Part shown: positions 42,652 to 51,850 of the stretch, piece by piece
How the letters are laid out: each line of letters opens with the position of its first letter
Numbering within the stretch: position 1 is the stretch's first letter
Source of the DNA: JAJDXW01 sp965202895
Lineage (GTDB): Bacteria > Pseudomonadota > Gammaproteobacteria > HK1
Length of the DNA stretch: 64,000 nt
Assembly: GCA_965202895.1 (NCBI GenBank)
Contig: OZ241901.1
Location: 2,418,001-2,482,000, forward strand
Reading direction: 5' to 3'
Program-made: the position numbers and the translations under genes
The notes under the pieces: model-generated
Seen by the model: only the letters and a program-made list of their open reading frames with translations
What the model was told of the DNA's origin: nothing
Database searches by the model: none

Positions 42652-44006
42652 ATCGAAAGCACTCCGAAGGGGATCTCCATCTCCTCGGGCGACAGCCCGC
42701 CGTGGTCGCCCGGGTGGCGGCTCTCGAACCGGCCCTCCTCGTACCACCAGACGGCGCGTCCGGGGCGGGGAAGGATAACCGCATTGCCCACCCGATCGAG
42801 GAAGCGGCGCGACGGCGGCGCATCGCCGAAGTATCCGGCCGCGAGGAGGCCGCGCATCGGCCGGACCTCGGCGACGCCGGCGAGGGCCTCCCGGATCGCG
42901 CCCACCGCCTCGTCGAAGCACTCCTCGCGAAGGTGGAGGAAGAAGTCGCGGGGCGAGCCGGCGGGGACCTTGAGCCGCCCGGCGGGGCCGCGTTCGATCC
43001 ACCCCTCGACCTCCGGCAGGATCCGGTTGAGATGGACGGTGCGCGCCGGATCGTGCGCCATCATCCCGTGGTCGGCGGTGAGCACCACGCAGGTCTTGCC
43101 GGCCGTTCCTCCCCGCCCCCGCGCCTGCCCCTGCCTCGCTCCCCGCCCCCGCCCCGGTTCTTGCCCCCGCCGTCCTGCTCCCGCCCCGCCCCCGAGCGCG
43201 GCGAAGAACCGCCGTTCGAGCTGGGCGAAGAAACGGCGGACGGTGCGCCGCAGCCCCGGCGAGTCGGGTCCGAGCCGGTGTGCGGCGCGGTCGATGCCGC
43301 CGTAGTAGTAGTGCACCAGCCGGGGTTCCGGGCCGGTGGGCGGCGCGACCGCCCCGGCGAGCGCGTCCAGCCCGCGGGCGAGGCCCTTCCAGGGCGCCTC
43401 GACGGCGCCGCGGGTGAACGCGTCGTTGAACGGCGACGGGGTGAACTCGGCCGGGGTCACCGAGATCGACCGCACCCCGCGGGCGGCCAGGCGTTCGTGC
43501 AGGGTCTCGCCGTCGAACAGGGCTCCCGGCGGAAGGTCGAGCCCGTTCCGCCCCTCGTCCCCGGCCCGCGAGGCGAGGAGGGGCGCGATCATCTCATCGA
43601 CCGCGGGCTCGTACTGGAACCACTCGTAGATCCCGGTCTCCGCCGGCAGCCGGCCCGAATGCAGGCAGGCGACGTGGGCGGAGGTGGTGGAGGGGAAGAC
43701 GGAGGTGAGCTTGGAGACCGTGCCGTCGCGGAGGAAGCGGGCGAGGGCCGGGGTGCTCTCCGCGAACCGCTCGAAGAAGCGCCAGCCGAAGGCGTCGATG
43801 AAGAGGAGGACGACGGTGTCCGGCCGCTCGCCGGCGAGCGCGCCGAGCGCATCGGACGGCAGGGTCCGCGGGTTCGGCTCGCCGGTGAGCGCGGCCTCGA
43901 TGGTCCACGGGATGCGCGAGAAGCAGTACGAGTCGTAGAGCGGGCGGACCTCGTTCGGACCCGCGGCGGCCGCCGCGACCGCCTCGATCGAGCGGAGGTT
44001 CAGCAT
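42648..44006 (-). CDS. alkaline-phosphatase-superfamily phosphodiesterase/pyrophosphatase
   Basis: A 452-residue enzyme of the nucleotide pyrophosphatase/phosphodiesterase type. Metal and nucleophile positions are Asp71 (LLFIDAFGW), the Thr of FPSTTSAHVACLHSG (107/108), the Asp/His pair in YGGIDRAAHRLGP, TADHGM and the His of HPGDHGGLS. A Gly/Arg-rich low-complexity insert (about 270-300) interrupts the fold. No signal peptide, so cytoplasmic. Substrate unknown; phosphonate, phosphodiester and phosphoglycerate-like members all share this core. Confidence 0.88.
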   Translation of the reverse strand: MLNLRSIEAVAAAAAGPNEVRPLYDSYCFSRIPWTIEAALTGEPNPRTLPSDALGALAGERPDTVVLLFIDAFGWRFFERFAESTPALARFLRDGTVSKLTSVFPSTTSAHVACLHSGRLPAETGIYEWFQYEPAVDEMIAPLLASRAGDEGRNGLDLPPGALFDGETLHERLAARGVRSISVTPAEFTPSPFNDAFTRGAVEAPWKGLARGLDALAGAVAPPTGPEPRLVHYYYGGIDRAAHRLGPDSPGLRRTVRRFFAQLERRFFAALGGGAGAGRRGQEPGRGRGARQGQARGRGGTAGKTCVVLTADHGMMAHDPARTVHLNRILPEVEGWIERGPAGRLKVPAGSPRDFFLHLREECFDEAVGAIREALAGVAEVRPMRGLLAAGYFGDAPPSRRFLDRVGNAVILPRPGRAVWWYEEGRFESRHPGDHGGLSPEEMEIPFGVLSI

Positions 44007-44084
44007 CCGGCCCGACCCCGCCCCGAAATCCCGGCGGGGCCGCCGGGACGACGCTCCGGCGCCCTGGGCGGCGCCGGGCGGCGG

Positions 44085-44813
44085 TCACGTATCTCCGGCC
44101 AGCCGGCCAACGAATTCGCGATGCTCCGGCGATCGAAGCCCCTTGTCCAGCTCCGCCAGCGCGCCGGCCGGATCTCCCTCCAGCAGGGCGTGGAGCGCGA
44201 GGCGCAGCCCCGGAAAGGTACGGCTCTGGACGACTCCCTCACGGTCGCTCGGCAACGGACGATATTCGCCGTCGGCAAGCGCGAACCAGTCGATGCGCTT
44301 CTCGCGGGTCTGCCAGACCACGTACTCCTGCACGCCGTTTCGCCGGTAGACGTCGCGCTTGGCGCGCATGTCGATCGAGGCGCGGCTTGCCGCGACCTCG
44401 ACGATCAGCTCCGGCGCGCCCTCGAGATAGTCGTCTTCGCTCACCCGCGATCGCCCGCCCGCCTCATCGCCGATCCGCAGCAACACGTCGGGCTGAAGCT
44501 CGTTGTCGGGGTCGAGACGGACGGTGGCGTTGCCGGCCACGCCGACTTCCGGTGTGAAGGCGGCATGGACGAGAAGCACCCCGTGAATCGTGGAGTGCGG
44601 TTCCGCATGGGCGGTCAGGTGGACGGGTGACGGCATGTGGACAACTCCCTCTATCAACTCCGCCTTCTTGACGTCCGACCGTGCCGCGTAACGGCGTTCG
44701 AACTCCCCGCGCGCGAGCCGATCCCCTTTCCGAAGCTCCGGAACGGACCTCGCCGCCGGACCCGCGGACCCGCGGAGAACGCCGATCCTGGAAGGAACGT
44801 CGAACTCTGCCAT
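44085..44813 (-). CDS. Uma2-family (DUF820) PD-(D/E)XK nuclease-fold protein
   Basis: A 242-residue protein starting at ATG 44813. Uma2 marks are KKAELIEGVVHMPSPV, HSTIHGVLL, LDPDNELQPDVLLRI, ELIVEVAASRASIDMRAKRD and RRNGVQEYVVW. These give the acidic residues of a restriction-nuclease-like fold. Uma2 proteins are highly expanded in some bacteria and have no settled function. The first 30 residues (FDVPSRIGVLRGS...) are not part of the fold. Confidence 0.85.
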   Translation of the reverse strand: MAEFDVPSRIGVLRGSAGPAARSVPELRKGDRLARGEFERRYAARSDVKKAELIEGVVHMPSPVHLTAHAEPHSTIHGVLLVHAAFTPEVGVAGNATVRLDPDNELQPDVLLRIGDEAGGRSRVSEDDYLEGAPELIVEVAASRASIDMRAKRDVYRRNGVQEYVVWQTREKRIDWFALADGEYRPLPSDREGVVQSRTFPGLRLALHALLEGDPAGALAELDKGLRSPEHREFVGRLAGDT

Positions 44814-44924
44814 GCGCCTTCTGCCCGACCGTGGGAAGGACCTCATTATGGCACCGCGGCCCCGGTCCATACCTGCCGATCCGGCTTGTTCACGCCTCGG
44901 CCGGGCAAGGCACACCGCCGCCCC

Positions 44925-45141
44925 GCCCCGCGCGAAGGCCCGGCGCCATTCCCGGAGGATTCGGAGGAAGCCCGGAACGACGAATGCCGCCGCCGCGGGC
45001 GGAAATCCCATCGCCGGACGGGCCGCCCTCCTGTCGCCGCTCCACGACGAAGGCGGCGACCGCCTGCCCGGCACCCCGGGCGCCACCGAGCTTCCCATCA
45101 TGCACACCCTCGGCGACGAGCCGACCGGCCGCGGATCATGA
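44925..45141 (+). pseudogene. duplicated 5' fragment of the ThDP-dependent enzyme gene
   Basis: About 200 bases closely match the start of the gene at 56404, including its ribosome site (cccggaggattcgg). The start ATG is AGG here. The frame reads KPGTTNAAAAGGNPIAGRAA, then PGATELPIMHTLGDEP, against NPGTTELPIMHALGDEP in the intact gene. Similarity ends at about 45125 and a stop follows at 45139-45141. It is inserted between the Uma2 gene and the end of the defence operon. Clear remnant of a partial duplication or recombination. Confidence 0.85.
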
Positions 45142-46782
45142 CGGCGCGCCTTCCGCGGCGGGCTCGCGGGAGGGACGGGCCGGGTCCCGGTAGATCAGCG
45201 ACAGCACGGAACGGGCCCGGCTCATGCCCACGTAGTGGGCCGGCTCGTTCCCGTCCCCCCGTTTCGGGGGAGGGAGGTCCACGACCACGATCGCCTCGTT
45301 CTCGAGGCCCTTGAACTCGTCGATGCGGGCGAACCCGACCTTGCCGCCGGGGATCCGCCGCATGGAGTACTCGTCCAGGCGCCGGACCCGGCTGGCCGCC
45401 TCGCCGGGCATCTCGGCCACCGAGGAGTCCGCGAAGCCGAGCGGCGACAGGATCGTCACCGACCCGGGGGCAAGGCCGCCCGCATCCACCAGCTCGACGA
45501 TCTCGCGCGCGGCCCGTTCGGCCGTGTCGCGTCGACCCGCCGCCCGCTGGGAGCGCACGGCCGGCCCGGCGCCGGCCCCGCGCACGCCGAGGTCCGCGTC
45601 GAGCGCGTCCTGTATCCATTCCAGGATGATCCGGGTGTTGCGGCAATTGATCCGCAGCGGCATCCGCACCGGATCGAGCGATTCCAGGTAGTCCTTCGCG
45701 CGCGGCTCGAAGCGCGGGGTCAGCGACTGGTTGTTCAGATCGTGGAACCAGCACCAGCGCCCCGCTTCCAGTCCACCGGCCAGAACGCCGTCCAGTGCCT
45801 CGAGGCGCCGCATCTCGAAGAGGTCCTGCCCTTCGTCGACGATCAGCGCATCGAACCGCGCCAGCCCCGCCCGGCGGCAGTCGAGGCGGACGCCGTCGAT
45901 CCGCGACACGGTGATCCCGGGCGCCGGGAGCCGCGAGGCCAGGAAATGCCGGAGCCAGGGGGACCGGCATACCACGGCCACCTGGGCGCCGGCGGCGGCC
46001 CACCGCCGGGCCAGCCTCTCCGCGAGGAACGTCTTACCGGTCCCCGCGCCGCCCGCGCAGAGCACCCGCGGATTCGCCTCGGCCACGTCCGCCATGCGCA
46101 TCTGGTCGTCGGTGAACCGCTCGGTCCGGCGCCGGGCGTCCTCCACCTCGTCCGTCAGCGGGAGATCCCTCCCGTCCGGCGGGGGCGGGGACGGGGGCGG
46201 CGCCGCGACGGGCCGCAGATACCCTTGGAGCGTTCTCAGCGTCTCCCCGTCGAGGCCGGAAGCCCTCCCGCGGCGGCCTTGCCAGTACGCGAACAGGCGG
46301 CGCAGCCAACCTTCGAGGTCGCGGCTGCGGCGAGCATCGGCGAGCATCGCGGGGTCCCACTCGGCGCTCTCGACCGGGAAGTCGCAGTCGGGGAACACCA
46401 CCCCGTACCCGGTGGCGAGGCGGTCCAGAATTCCCGCGGGGAGGCCGGCGCGGGCGCGGAGGTCCTCCGTCAGTCCGCGAAGCGCCGTCTCCGCCTGGCG
46501 GAACGGGCCTTCCTGCGACTCGCCGGCCTGGCCGTAGCGGCCCTCGTACCTCCAGACCCCGTCCCGGCAGGTGACCCGCCCGCCCTTGACTTCGAGGACG
46601 TAGAGGCCGTCAGGGCCGCAGACGACGAAGTCGATCTCGGGGAGCTGCTTCCGGGGGTGCCGGGTCGGCTTCAACGAGTGGTAGGCCGCATGGGAATCGT
46701 CGAGGACGGTGCGCAACCTCTCGAATATCCGCTTCTCCGCCCGGCTGCCGGTCTCGTAGGGTGCGCTCGGGATCATGCGCAC
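45136..46782 (-). CDS. NERD-nuclease/UvrD-like SF1 ATPase fusion (defence operon)
   Basis: A 548-residue protein. Residues 11-80 form a NERD domain (TGSRAEKRIFERL, LPEIDFVV, GLYVLEVKGG with the E-V-K core), a nuclease-type fold. From about 220 an SF1 helicase-like part follows: Walker A GGAGTGKT (244-251), Walker B ALIVDEGQD (312-320), INCRNT and, near the C-terminus, IDEFKGLENEAIVVVD with HYVGMSRAR (motifs V and VI). It starts 8 bases after the preceding gene and is the last gene of the DrmA/DrmB operon. It probably processes nucleic acid ends; its exact job is unknown. Confidence 0.85.
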   Translation of the reverse strand: MRMIPSAPYETGSRAEKRIFERLRTVLDDSHAAYHSLKPTRHPRKQLPEIDFVVCGPDGLYVLEVKGGRVTCRDGVWRYEGRYGQAGESQEGPFRQAETALRGLTEDLRARAGLPAGILDRLATGYGVVFPDCDFPVESAEWDPAMLADARRSRDLEGWLRRLFAYWQGRRGRASGLDGETLRTLQGYLRPVAAPPPSPPPPDGRDLPLTDEVEDARRRTERFTDDQMRMADVAEANPRVLCAGGAGTGKTFLAERLARRWAAAGAQVAVVCRSPWLRHFLASRLPAPGITVSRIDGVRLDCRRAGLARFDALIVDEGQDLFEMRRLEALDGVLAGGLEAGRWCWFHDLNNQSLTPRFEPRAKDYLESLDPVRMPLRINCRNTRIILEWIQDALDADLGVRGAGAGPAVRSQRAAGRRDTAERAAREIVELVDAGGLAPGSVTILSPLGFADSSVAEMPGEAASRVRRLDEYSMRRIPGGKVGFARIDEFKGLENEAIVVVDLPPPKRGDGNEPAHYVGMSRARSVLSLIYRDPARPSREPAAEGAPS

Positions 46783-46790
46783 GACGGCGT

Positions 46791-48392
46791 TCAGCCCTTG
46801 AGCGCCGCGCGGGCCTTCGCCTCGGTCCCGGGGTCGAGGCGCGCCCGGGCCAGCGACTCGAAGAATCGCTCCAGGTCGATTTCAGGAGAGATCCGGGGCT
46901 CGCCGGGCAGATCGATGAAGGTCGAGCCCCCCTTGACGGTAAGCGTGTATTCGCCGGGGCCGAGGCCGATCCGGGTATGGACGCAGTCCCACTTCTCCGC
47001 CTTGGCGAGCGCCAGCGCGGCGGACTTCTCGCGGGATCGCCGGAGCGCGCCGTCTCCGAACAGCTCGCGCAGGGGGCGGACCCTCGGCGGGGCGGGCCCC
47101 AGGTCGAAGCCCGTGCCGGCGATCCGATGGGACATCCGCGCCATGCGGTGGGAGACCGCATCCGAGAGCGCGCGGCCGGCGCGGAGGCGGAGGGGGAGGC
47201 CGAGCCATCCGTCGCGGACCCCGAACAGGATGGCGGCGGCCAGCCAGTCCGGTTCGGCGAGCCGGCCGGGGTCGTAGTCGAAGAGGTCCGCGGAGTCTCG
47301 GCGCAGGAGGAACAGGGTCATGGCATGGGCCAGGGGGGTGTCGTGCCGCTCGAGCAGCTCGCCGGCGGTGGCGTCGGCGAGCCCCGTCAACGAGGCGAGC
47401 GTGTCGTGGAGCTTCCTGACCCCGGCCTGGAGCCGCGGATCGAGGCCGTTCGCGGCCGCGGCAAGATGATCGATCAGCGCCTCCTCGGCGCCGCCGGCGC
47501 GACCGGTGCGGCTGGCGTCCCGCCACTCCACCAGCCGTTCCACGGCTGGCCAGAAGAGCTTGGCCTGGGAGGCGTTCTGCAAGCCGATCCGATCCATCTC
47601 GGGGTCCGCGAGTACCGGCGGTGATGCGGTCCCGTCCCGGACCCAGGTCCCGAGCCCGGCCAGGAGCGGATGATCGTCCTCCGGGCGCGTCGCGTCGCCG
47701 TCGTCCGGGTCGAACGCGGCCCGGCAGGCGCGAACCGCCTGTTCGCCCAGACTGCCGAAGCGCAGCAGCATGGCCATGACCCCGCCGGCCGCGAGCGGGC
47801 GTTCCAGGGGGGTCTCCCGCCCCGCCGGCCCCTCGCCGGACGGCGGCGGCCACGGGGTGTCCGGGGCCTTGGCGAACAGCGCCTTGCTCGCGGCGCGCTT
47901 GAAGTCCGTGAGGGGAACGTTGCCGAAGTCCCTCGCGCCGCCCTCGCAGGCCCGCTTGTCTTCCACGGACCGGAACGTGATCGACTCGATCCGGGAAGCG
48001 GGGAGCGGCGCGGGGACGAGGAGCACGCGCTCGGTTCCGTCGAGCCCGCTCGGGAAATGCAGCTCCCTCGATCCGTGCTCGCCCATCGCGACCACCCGGC
48101 CCGACGTCCCGGAGAGGTCGATCCGGACGATGACGGGTTCGAGGTGCTCCGCCTCTCGCGTGCACGACTCGATCGCGCCCTTCGGCGCCTTGTCGAGGAA
48201 GATCGGGACCCAGCCGGGGAAACATTCCAGGGGGTCCCGGTAGTACTTGCCGCCGAACCCGGCGGGGGGCATCACCAAGCCTGCCGCGAGCATGTACATC
48301 AGGTTCAGGTGGTTGGTGACGAGGAGCCCCGAGCCGGGCGCTCTCGCCGTCGCCGGCTCGCTCGTCGAGGTGAACAGATCCGCGGTGGCCAT
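46791..48392 (-). CDS. unrecognised 533-residue protein of the defence operon
   Basis: ATG 48392 directly follows the stop of the UvrD-like gene with no gap. The N-terminus has LLVTNHLNLMYMLAAGLVMP and PAGFGGKYYRDPLECFPGW, and the C-terminus has IGLGPGEYTLTVKGGSTFID. I recognise no nuclease, ATPase or methyltransferase motif. The middle is predicted mostly helical from its composition. There is no signal peptide and no clear membrane span. Placement between two SF1 ATPase genes with zero and 8-base spacings argues strongly that it is a dedicated component of the system. Confidence 0.8.
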   Translation of the reverse strand: MATADLFTSTSEPATARAPGSGLLVTNHLNLMYMLAAGLVMPPAGFGGKYYRDPLECFPGWVPIFLDKAPKGAIESCTREAEHLEPVIVRIDLSGTSGRVVAMGEHGSRELHFPSGLDGTERVLLVPAPLPASRIESITFRSVEDKRACEGGARDFGNVPLTDFKRAASKALFAKAPDTPWPPPSGEGPAGRETPLERPLAAGGVMAMLLRFGSLGEQAVRACRAAFDPDDGDATRPEDDHPLLAGLGTWVRDGTASPPVLADPEMDRIGLQNASQAKLFWPAVERLVEWRDASRTGRAGGAEEALIDHLAAAANGLDPRLQAGVRKLHDTLASLTGLADATAGELLERHDTPLAHAMTLFLLRRDSADLFDYDPGRLAEPDWLAAAILFGVRDGWLGLPLRLRAGRALSDAVSHRMARMSHRIAGTGFDLGPAPPRVRPLRELFGDGALRRSREKSAALALAKAEKWDCVHTRIGLGPGEYTLTVKGGSTFIDLPGEPRISPEIDLERFFESLARARLDPGTEAKARAALKG

Positions 48393-49556
48393 TCAGATGT
48401 CCTCTCGCCGCAGCACGTCGCGGTCCGACGGCAGGATGCGTTCGATGTCCTTGCGCCCGCCGCGCCTCATGAACATGAACACCCGCTCCCTCGCTCGCGC
48501 GGCCATGACGTAGAAGAGGCGCCGGGCCACGTCCGGGTCCCCGCGCCGGAAGTAGTGCTCGTCGACATCCGCGAGCACCACGGTGTCGAACTCGAGCCCC
48601 TTGCAGGCCTGCGCATTGATGACCAGGAGGCCGCCTTCGTCGAAGGCGACCTCAGCCCGGTGCTCCCGATGGTAGGTCTCGACGGGCGGCCGCGGGTTGT
48701 CGAGTCGAACCTCGGCGGACCGAAGCGCCTTCACGTAGCGTTTCCTGACCTGGTTGTTCGGCGCGATGACGCCGATCAACTGGCGCGGGTCCCGGTCCGC
48801 CAGACGCAGCAGGCCGCGCGCGACCTCGTTCAGCCGGTCCTGTTCGTAGGAGTAGAGGATCGGAACCGTGCCCGGGGACGCCGCCGGCAGCTCGGGAGGC
48901 GGGCTCGCGGGATCACCGGTATGGAACGCCCGCGCCAGCCGCGCCACCGGATAGTGGTTGCGGTAGTTGTGCCGGAGCTCGATCACGTCCTTCGTATCGA
49001 CGCCCAGACAGTCTGCGATGTCCTGCCGGCTGCTGTTGGCGTCGGTGATCTGCTGGTTCTGGTCGGCGACGACGAACAACCGGTCGAAGCCGAGGTTCAC
49101 GAGGGCGCGGTAGAACTCCCGAGGCATGTCCTGCCCCTCGTCGATCACGAGGAACGGCTGCTGCCGGCCGTCTCCGTGGGGCAGGGCCTGGACGATTTCG
49201 TCCACGCCCGCCCAGTCGATCTCTCTCCACCCGTCGTCGTTCGGCTCCAACTGCGGAACGGATCGGCGCGTGATCCTCTCGAACGTGTCCAAGAACCATC
49301 CATTCCACGTCTTGCCGGCGAGACCGGGGCCGAATAGCTGGTCGCTCGCCCGGCGCAGGAGATGGTTGAAGACCAGAAACCGGTAGTTGCCGCCCTCCTG
49401 CTGGTGGCGGCGGGCCCGGAGCAGCGCGAGTACGGACTTCCCGGTTCCGGGTCCGCCCACGATCAGGTGCTGGCCTTCCTTCGGCAGGGCGCGCGCCGCC
49501 TCCTGCTCCTTGCCGAGATCCTGGATGCCCGGCAGCTCGAACTTGCGCTTGGCCAT
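48393..49556 (-). CDS. compact UvrD-like SF1 ATPase/helicase (defence operon)
   Basis: A 387-residue SF1 protein. Walker A is GGPGTGKS (34-41), Walker B is FLVIDEGQD (135-143), followed by VVADQNQQI (motif III region), RHNYRNHYP (motif IV region) and, near the C-terminus, QACKGLEFDTVVLAD and LFYVMAARARERV (motifs V and VI). It is much shorter than UvrD (about 720 residues), lacking the large insertions. ATG 49556 overlaps the drmB stop by one base (TGATG), so it is tightly coupled to DrmB. Confidence 0.88.
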   Translation of the reverse strand: MAKRKFELPGIQDLGKEQEAARALPKEGQHLIVGGPGTGKSVLALLRARRHQQEGGNYRFLVFNHLLRRASDQLFGPGLAGKTWNGWFLDTFERITRRSVPQLEPNDDGWREIDWAGVDEIVQALPHGDGRQQPFLVIDEGQDMPREFYRALVNLGFDRLFVVADQNQQITDANSSRQDIADCLGVDTKDVIELRHNYRNHYPVARLARAFHTGDPASPPPELPAASPGTVPILYSYEQDRLNEVARGLLRLADRDPRQLIGVIAPNNQVRKRYVKALRSAEVRLDNPRPPVETYHREHRAEVAFDEGGLLVINAQACKGLEFDTVVLADVDEHYFRRGDPDVARRLFYVMAARARERVFMFMRRGGRKDIERILPSDRDVLRREDI

Positions 49557-51436
49557 CAGCCGGCCGGCTCCGCGGAGTCGGTAGCCGCAGCGTCCAGGAA
49601 CGGAGGACCGTCCGGGGCCACACCCTTGACGAAGCCCCGGTCGAGTAGGACGTTGCCATACGGGCAGCTCGTCTCCGGCACGAGCGCACAGGCGTGGCAG
49701 GCGGCCCGGTTCAGCAGGTCCAGCCCATGCCCTTCCTGCTCCGAGCACACCGGATCGAGTGAGCACCAAGCCGCGGCCTCGAACGCTCCGGTCAGCAGGC
49801 GGAGGAAGCGTTCGGGCTTCGCCAGCTCCATCAGACCGCCCAGGGATCCCTCCTCGTCCGCGACCGCCACGTAGATCAGGATGCCCGCCATGGGCTTGTT
49901 GCCGGTCGCGCAGTAGATGCGTTCCTTCAACGAGGCGGCGGGGTATCCCGCCTCCGCATCGAGCTGGCGGATCAGGAGATGGGCGAGGGTGTGGCACAGC
50001 AGGAAGCGCGGCGAGACCTCGACCTCGAACTCGGGAACGCCCTGTCCAGCGCGTTGGACGTAGCGCCGGGAGAAGGCGTCCGCACGTTTCTGCAAGGCGC
50101 CGCCATCTTCCCAGCGTTGCAGCAACGCTTCGTCGAGGGTGAAGAAGATGCCTTCTCCATACAGCTCCAGCGCGGGCAGCCAGTGGCCCTCACCGGTGAT
50201 GTCAGGCGGCGTGAGCGATTTGCCCCCAGCGCGCTGGAACCCCTCGAGCACCATGATTTCCTTGAGCCTGTTGACCGCCGTCAGCCTCGATACGGCGTCC
50301 ACTGCGCGCCTCGCCACCCCCGCGTCCAGCGTGCGTCCGAGCGCCTTCCAACACCGCGTGTGGTGTTCGGTGACGAAGTCCTCGTCTTCCCCGAGGTCAG
50401 GAATCTCTTCGATCAGCGCCCGGTATTCGTCCGCCAGCAGGTCGCCGGCAGTGAACGTCCGCCCACCCAAGGGATAACCGCTGTCGATACCCGCGATGGC
50501 CTCCTCGATCTCGCGGGGCGTGCAGCGATACTCGCGGGCGATCTGCCTGACGGCGCCCTTGCGCGCCGGCGGGTTCCGCGCCTTCCGGATACCGAGCTGG
50601 CTCTTGGTGCTGGCATAAAGGCGGTCGATCACCGTTCCCCGGCGGATGCGCGATTCCGGAGGGATGACAAGCGCCGTGCGGACCTTGGCCGAATGCACCC
50701 GGACATCGTTGATCTCCAAAAGCAGGGCCGGGATCTCCGGGGCTTGAGCGGGGGGCTCGCGCACCCACGGCTGTCGCCAGGTGTGGGGTGGGAACGGTAT
50801 CCGCGACAGCGCACCCGACGGCAGGTTGGCTTCCGACTTGCAACGGGTGCAACGCACGATGCGGCCGGTTCCGGCCTGGTCCAGCTTCAAATAGGGCTGC
50901 GTCCGGTCGGCGCGACACTGGCGCTGTTCGGGGTTGCGGGCGTCTCCGTGCGCCAAGGCGTGCCATGGAACGTCCGCCAAGTAGCCGTCCTCATGCACGA
51001 GGACCCAAGGGGTCTGCTCCAGCCTGCCGCCGCAGCCGCTGCATTCTCCCGCTCCTCCCGCGCCCTGCGCTTCAGCGCGCCGATGGTCATCGCCACTGCT
51101 TGGTCGCGATCTTCGCCAGGGTGCATGGTGCATCAAGCCACACTTCGGGTTCAGGCAGCGCGCCCAAGTCGGAAACCGGAGCGCCGGGATCCACCCGATG
51201 ATCGTCTCGCCCCGCTCTACCGCGCGCGGCGGCGCGCAGAGCGCTCGCTCGATGCCGAGCGAGCTCCGCACCCGGTCCACGTAGCGGATCTCCCGCTCCA
51301 TGGGGTCGCTGCCGAGACGGTCCCAGGTGCGGACGTCCTGGACCACCATCAGGCTGTCCGGGCCGCGCACGATGGCCCCAACGGAGCAGTCGCGCAGCAG
51401 GTGCGAGAGCCGAACCGGAACGTATTCTTCAGTCAC
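49556..51436 (-). CDS. drmB: DrmB-like DUF1998 protein (DISARM-type)
   Basis: A 626-residue protein starting at GTG 51436. The N-terminus VPVRLSHLLRDCSVGAIVRG matches the DrmB opening. A Cys-rich region follows (CLNPKC, CSGCGG, RCTRCKS), probably zinc-binding. The C-terminal DUF1998 has LAHLLIRQLDAEAGYPAASL, GILIYVAVADEEGSLGGL and Cys motifs CSLDPVC, CHAC and ETSCPYGN. In DISARM, DrmA and DrmB form the DNA-entry-sensing core. Here drmB is separated from drmA by a toxin-antitoxin pair. Confidence 0.85.
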   Translation of the reverse strand: MTEEYVPVRLSHLLRDCSVGAIVRGPDSLMVVQDVRTWDRLGSDPMEREIRYVDRVRSSLGIERALCAPPRAVERGETIIGWIPALRFPTWARCLNPKCGLMHHAPWRRSRPSSGDDHRRAEAQGAGGAGECSGCGGRLEQTPWVLVHEDGYLADVPWHALAHGDARNPEQRQCRADRTQPYLKLDQAGTGRIVRCTRCKSEANLPSGALSRIPFPPHTWRQPWVREPPAQAPEIPALLLEINDVRVHSAKVRTALVIPPESRIRRGTVIDRLYASTKSQLGIRKARNPPARKGAVRQIAREYRCTPREIEEAIAGIDSGYPLGGRTFTAGDLLADEYRALIEEIPDLGEDEDFVTEHHTRCWKALGRTLDAGVARRAVDAVSRLTAVNRLKEIMVLEGFQRAGGKSLTPPDITGEGHWLPALELYGEGIFFTLDEALLQRWEDGGALQKRADAFSRRYVQRAGQGVPEFEVEVSPRFLLCHTLAHLLIRQLDAEAGYPAASLKERIYCATGNKPMAGILIYVAVADEEGSLGGLMELAKPERFLRLLTGAFEAAAWCSLDPVCSEQEGHGLDLLNRAACHACALVPETSCPYGNVLLDRGFVKGVAPDGPPFLDAAATDSAEPAG

Positions 51437-51487
51437 CGGACCCCGCCGCCTTCCCGCGCTTCATACCGAGTTTCCATCGTGCCCATT

Positions 51488-51850
51488 CTATTCACGGTGG
51501 TACTCCCTGATGCGCCCTCGTTGCACGATCCACAACTTGCCTTCGATGGCCGAATCGGCGAGTCCGACGGCGAGGGTGCGGACCGTATCGAACAAGTCGC
51601 CGGCCATGAACTCGGGCGGGAGTCTGAGAACGGCGATGCCGGAATAACGCGATGGATCGAAACGCAGCGGGTTGCTGAAATCCAGGTCGAGGGTGACCAG
51701 ACACCGGCGTTCGGAACAACAGGCTTCGATGAGCCTGTCATCGCTGGCCGAAGACAGTCCTTCCTCTACCACCGCGGTGACGTCATGTCCTGCCGCCCGC
51801 AGAACATCCGCTCCCCGGTTACCGAGATTCTCATCGAGCTTGATCTTCAA
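51488..51850 (-). CDS. DUF5615 PIN-like toxin
   Basis: A 120-residue PIN-like protein: KIKLDENLG with the first acidic residues, GHDVTAVVEEGLSSASDD, then RCLVTLDLDFSNP and GIAVLRLPP. These match DUF5615, the usual partner of DUF433 proteins. It starts at TTG 51850, overlapping the DUF433 stop as TTGA. Probably a ribonuclease toxin by family analogy. Confidence 0.9.
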   Translation of the reverse strand: MKIKLDENLGNRGADVLRAAGHDVTAVVEEGLSSASDDRLIEACCSERRCLVTLDLDFSNPLRFDPSRYSGIAVLRLPPEFMAGDLFDTVRTLAVGLADSAIEGKLWIVQRGRIREYHRE

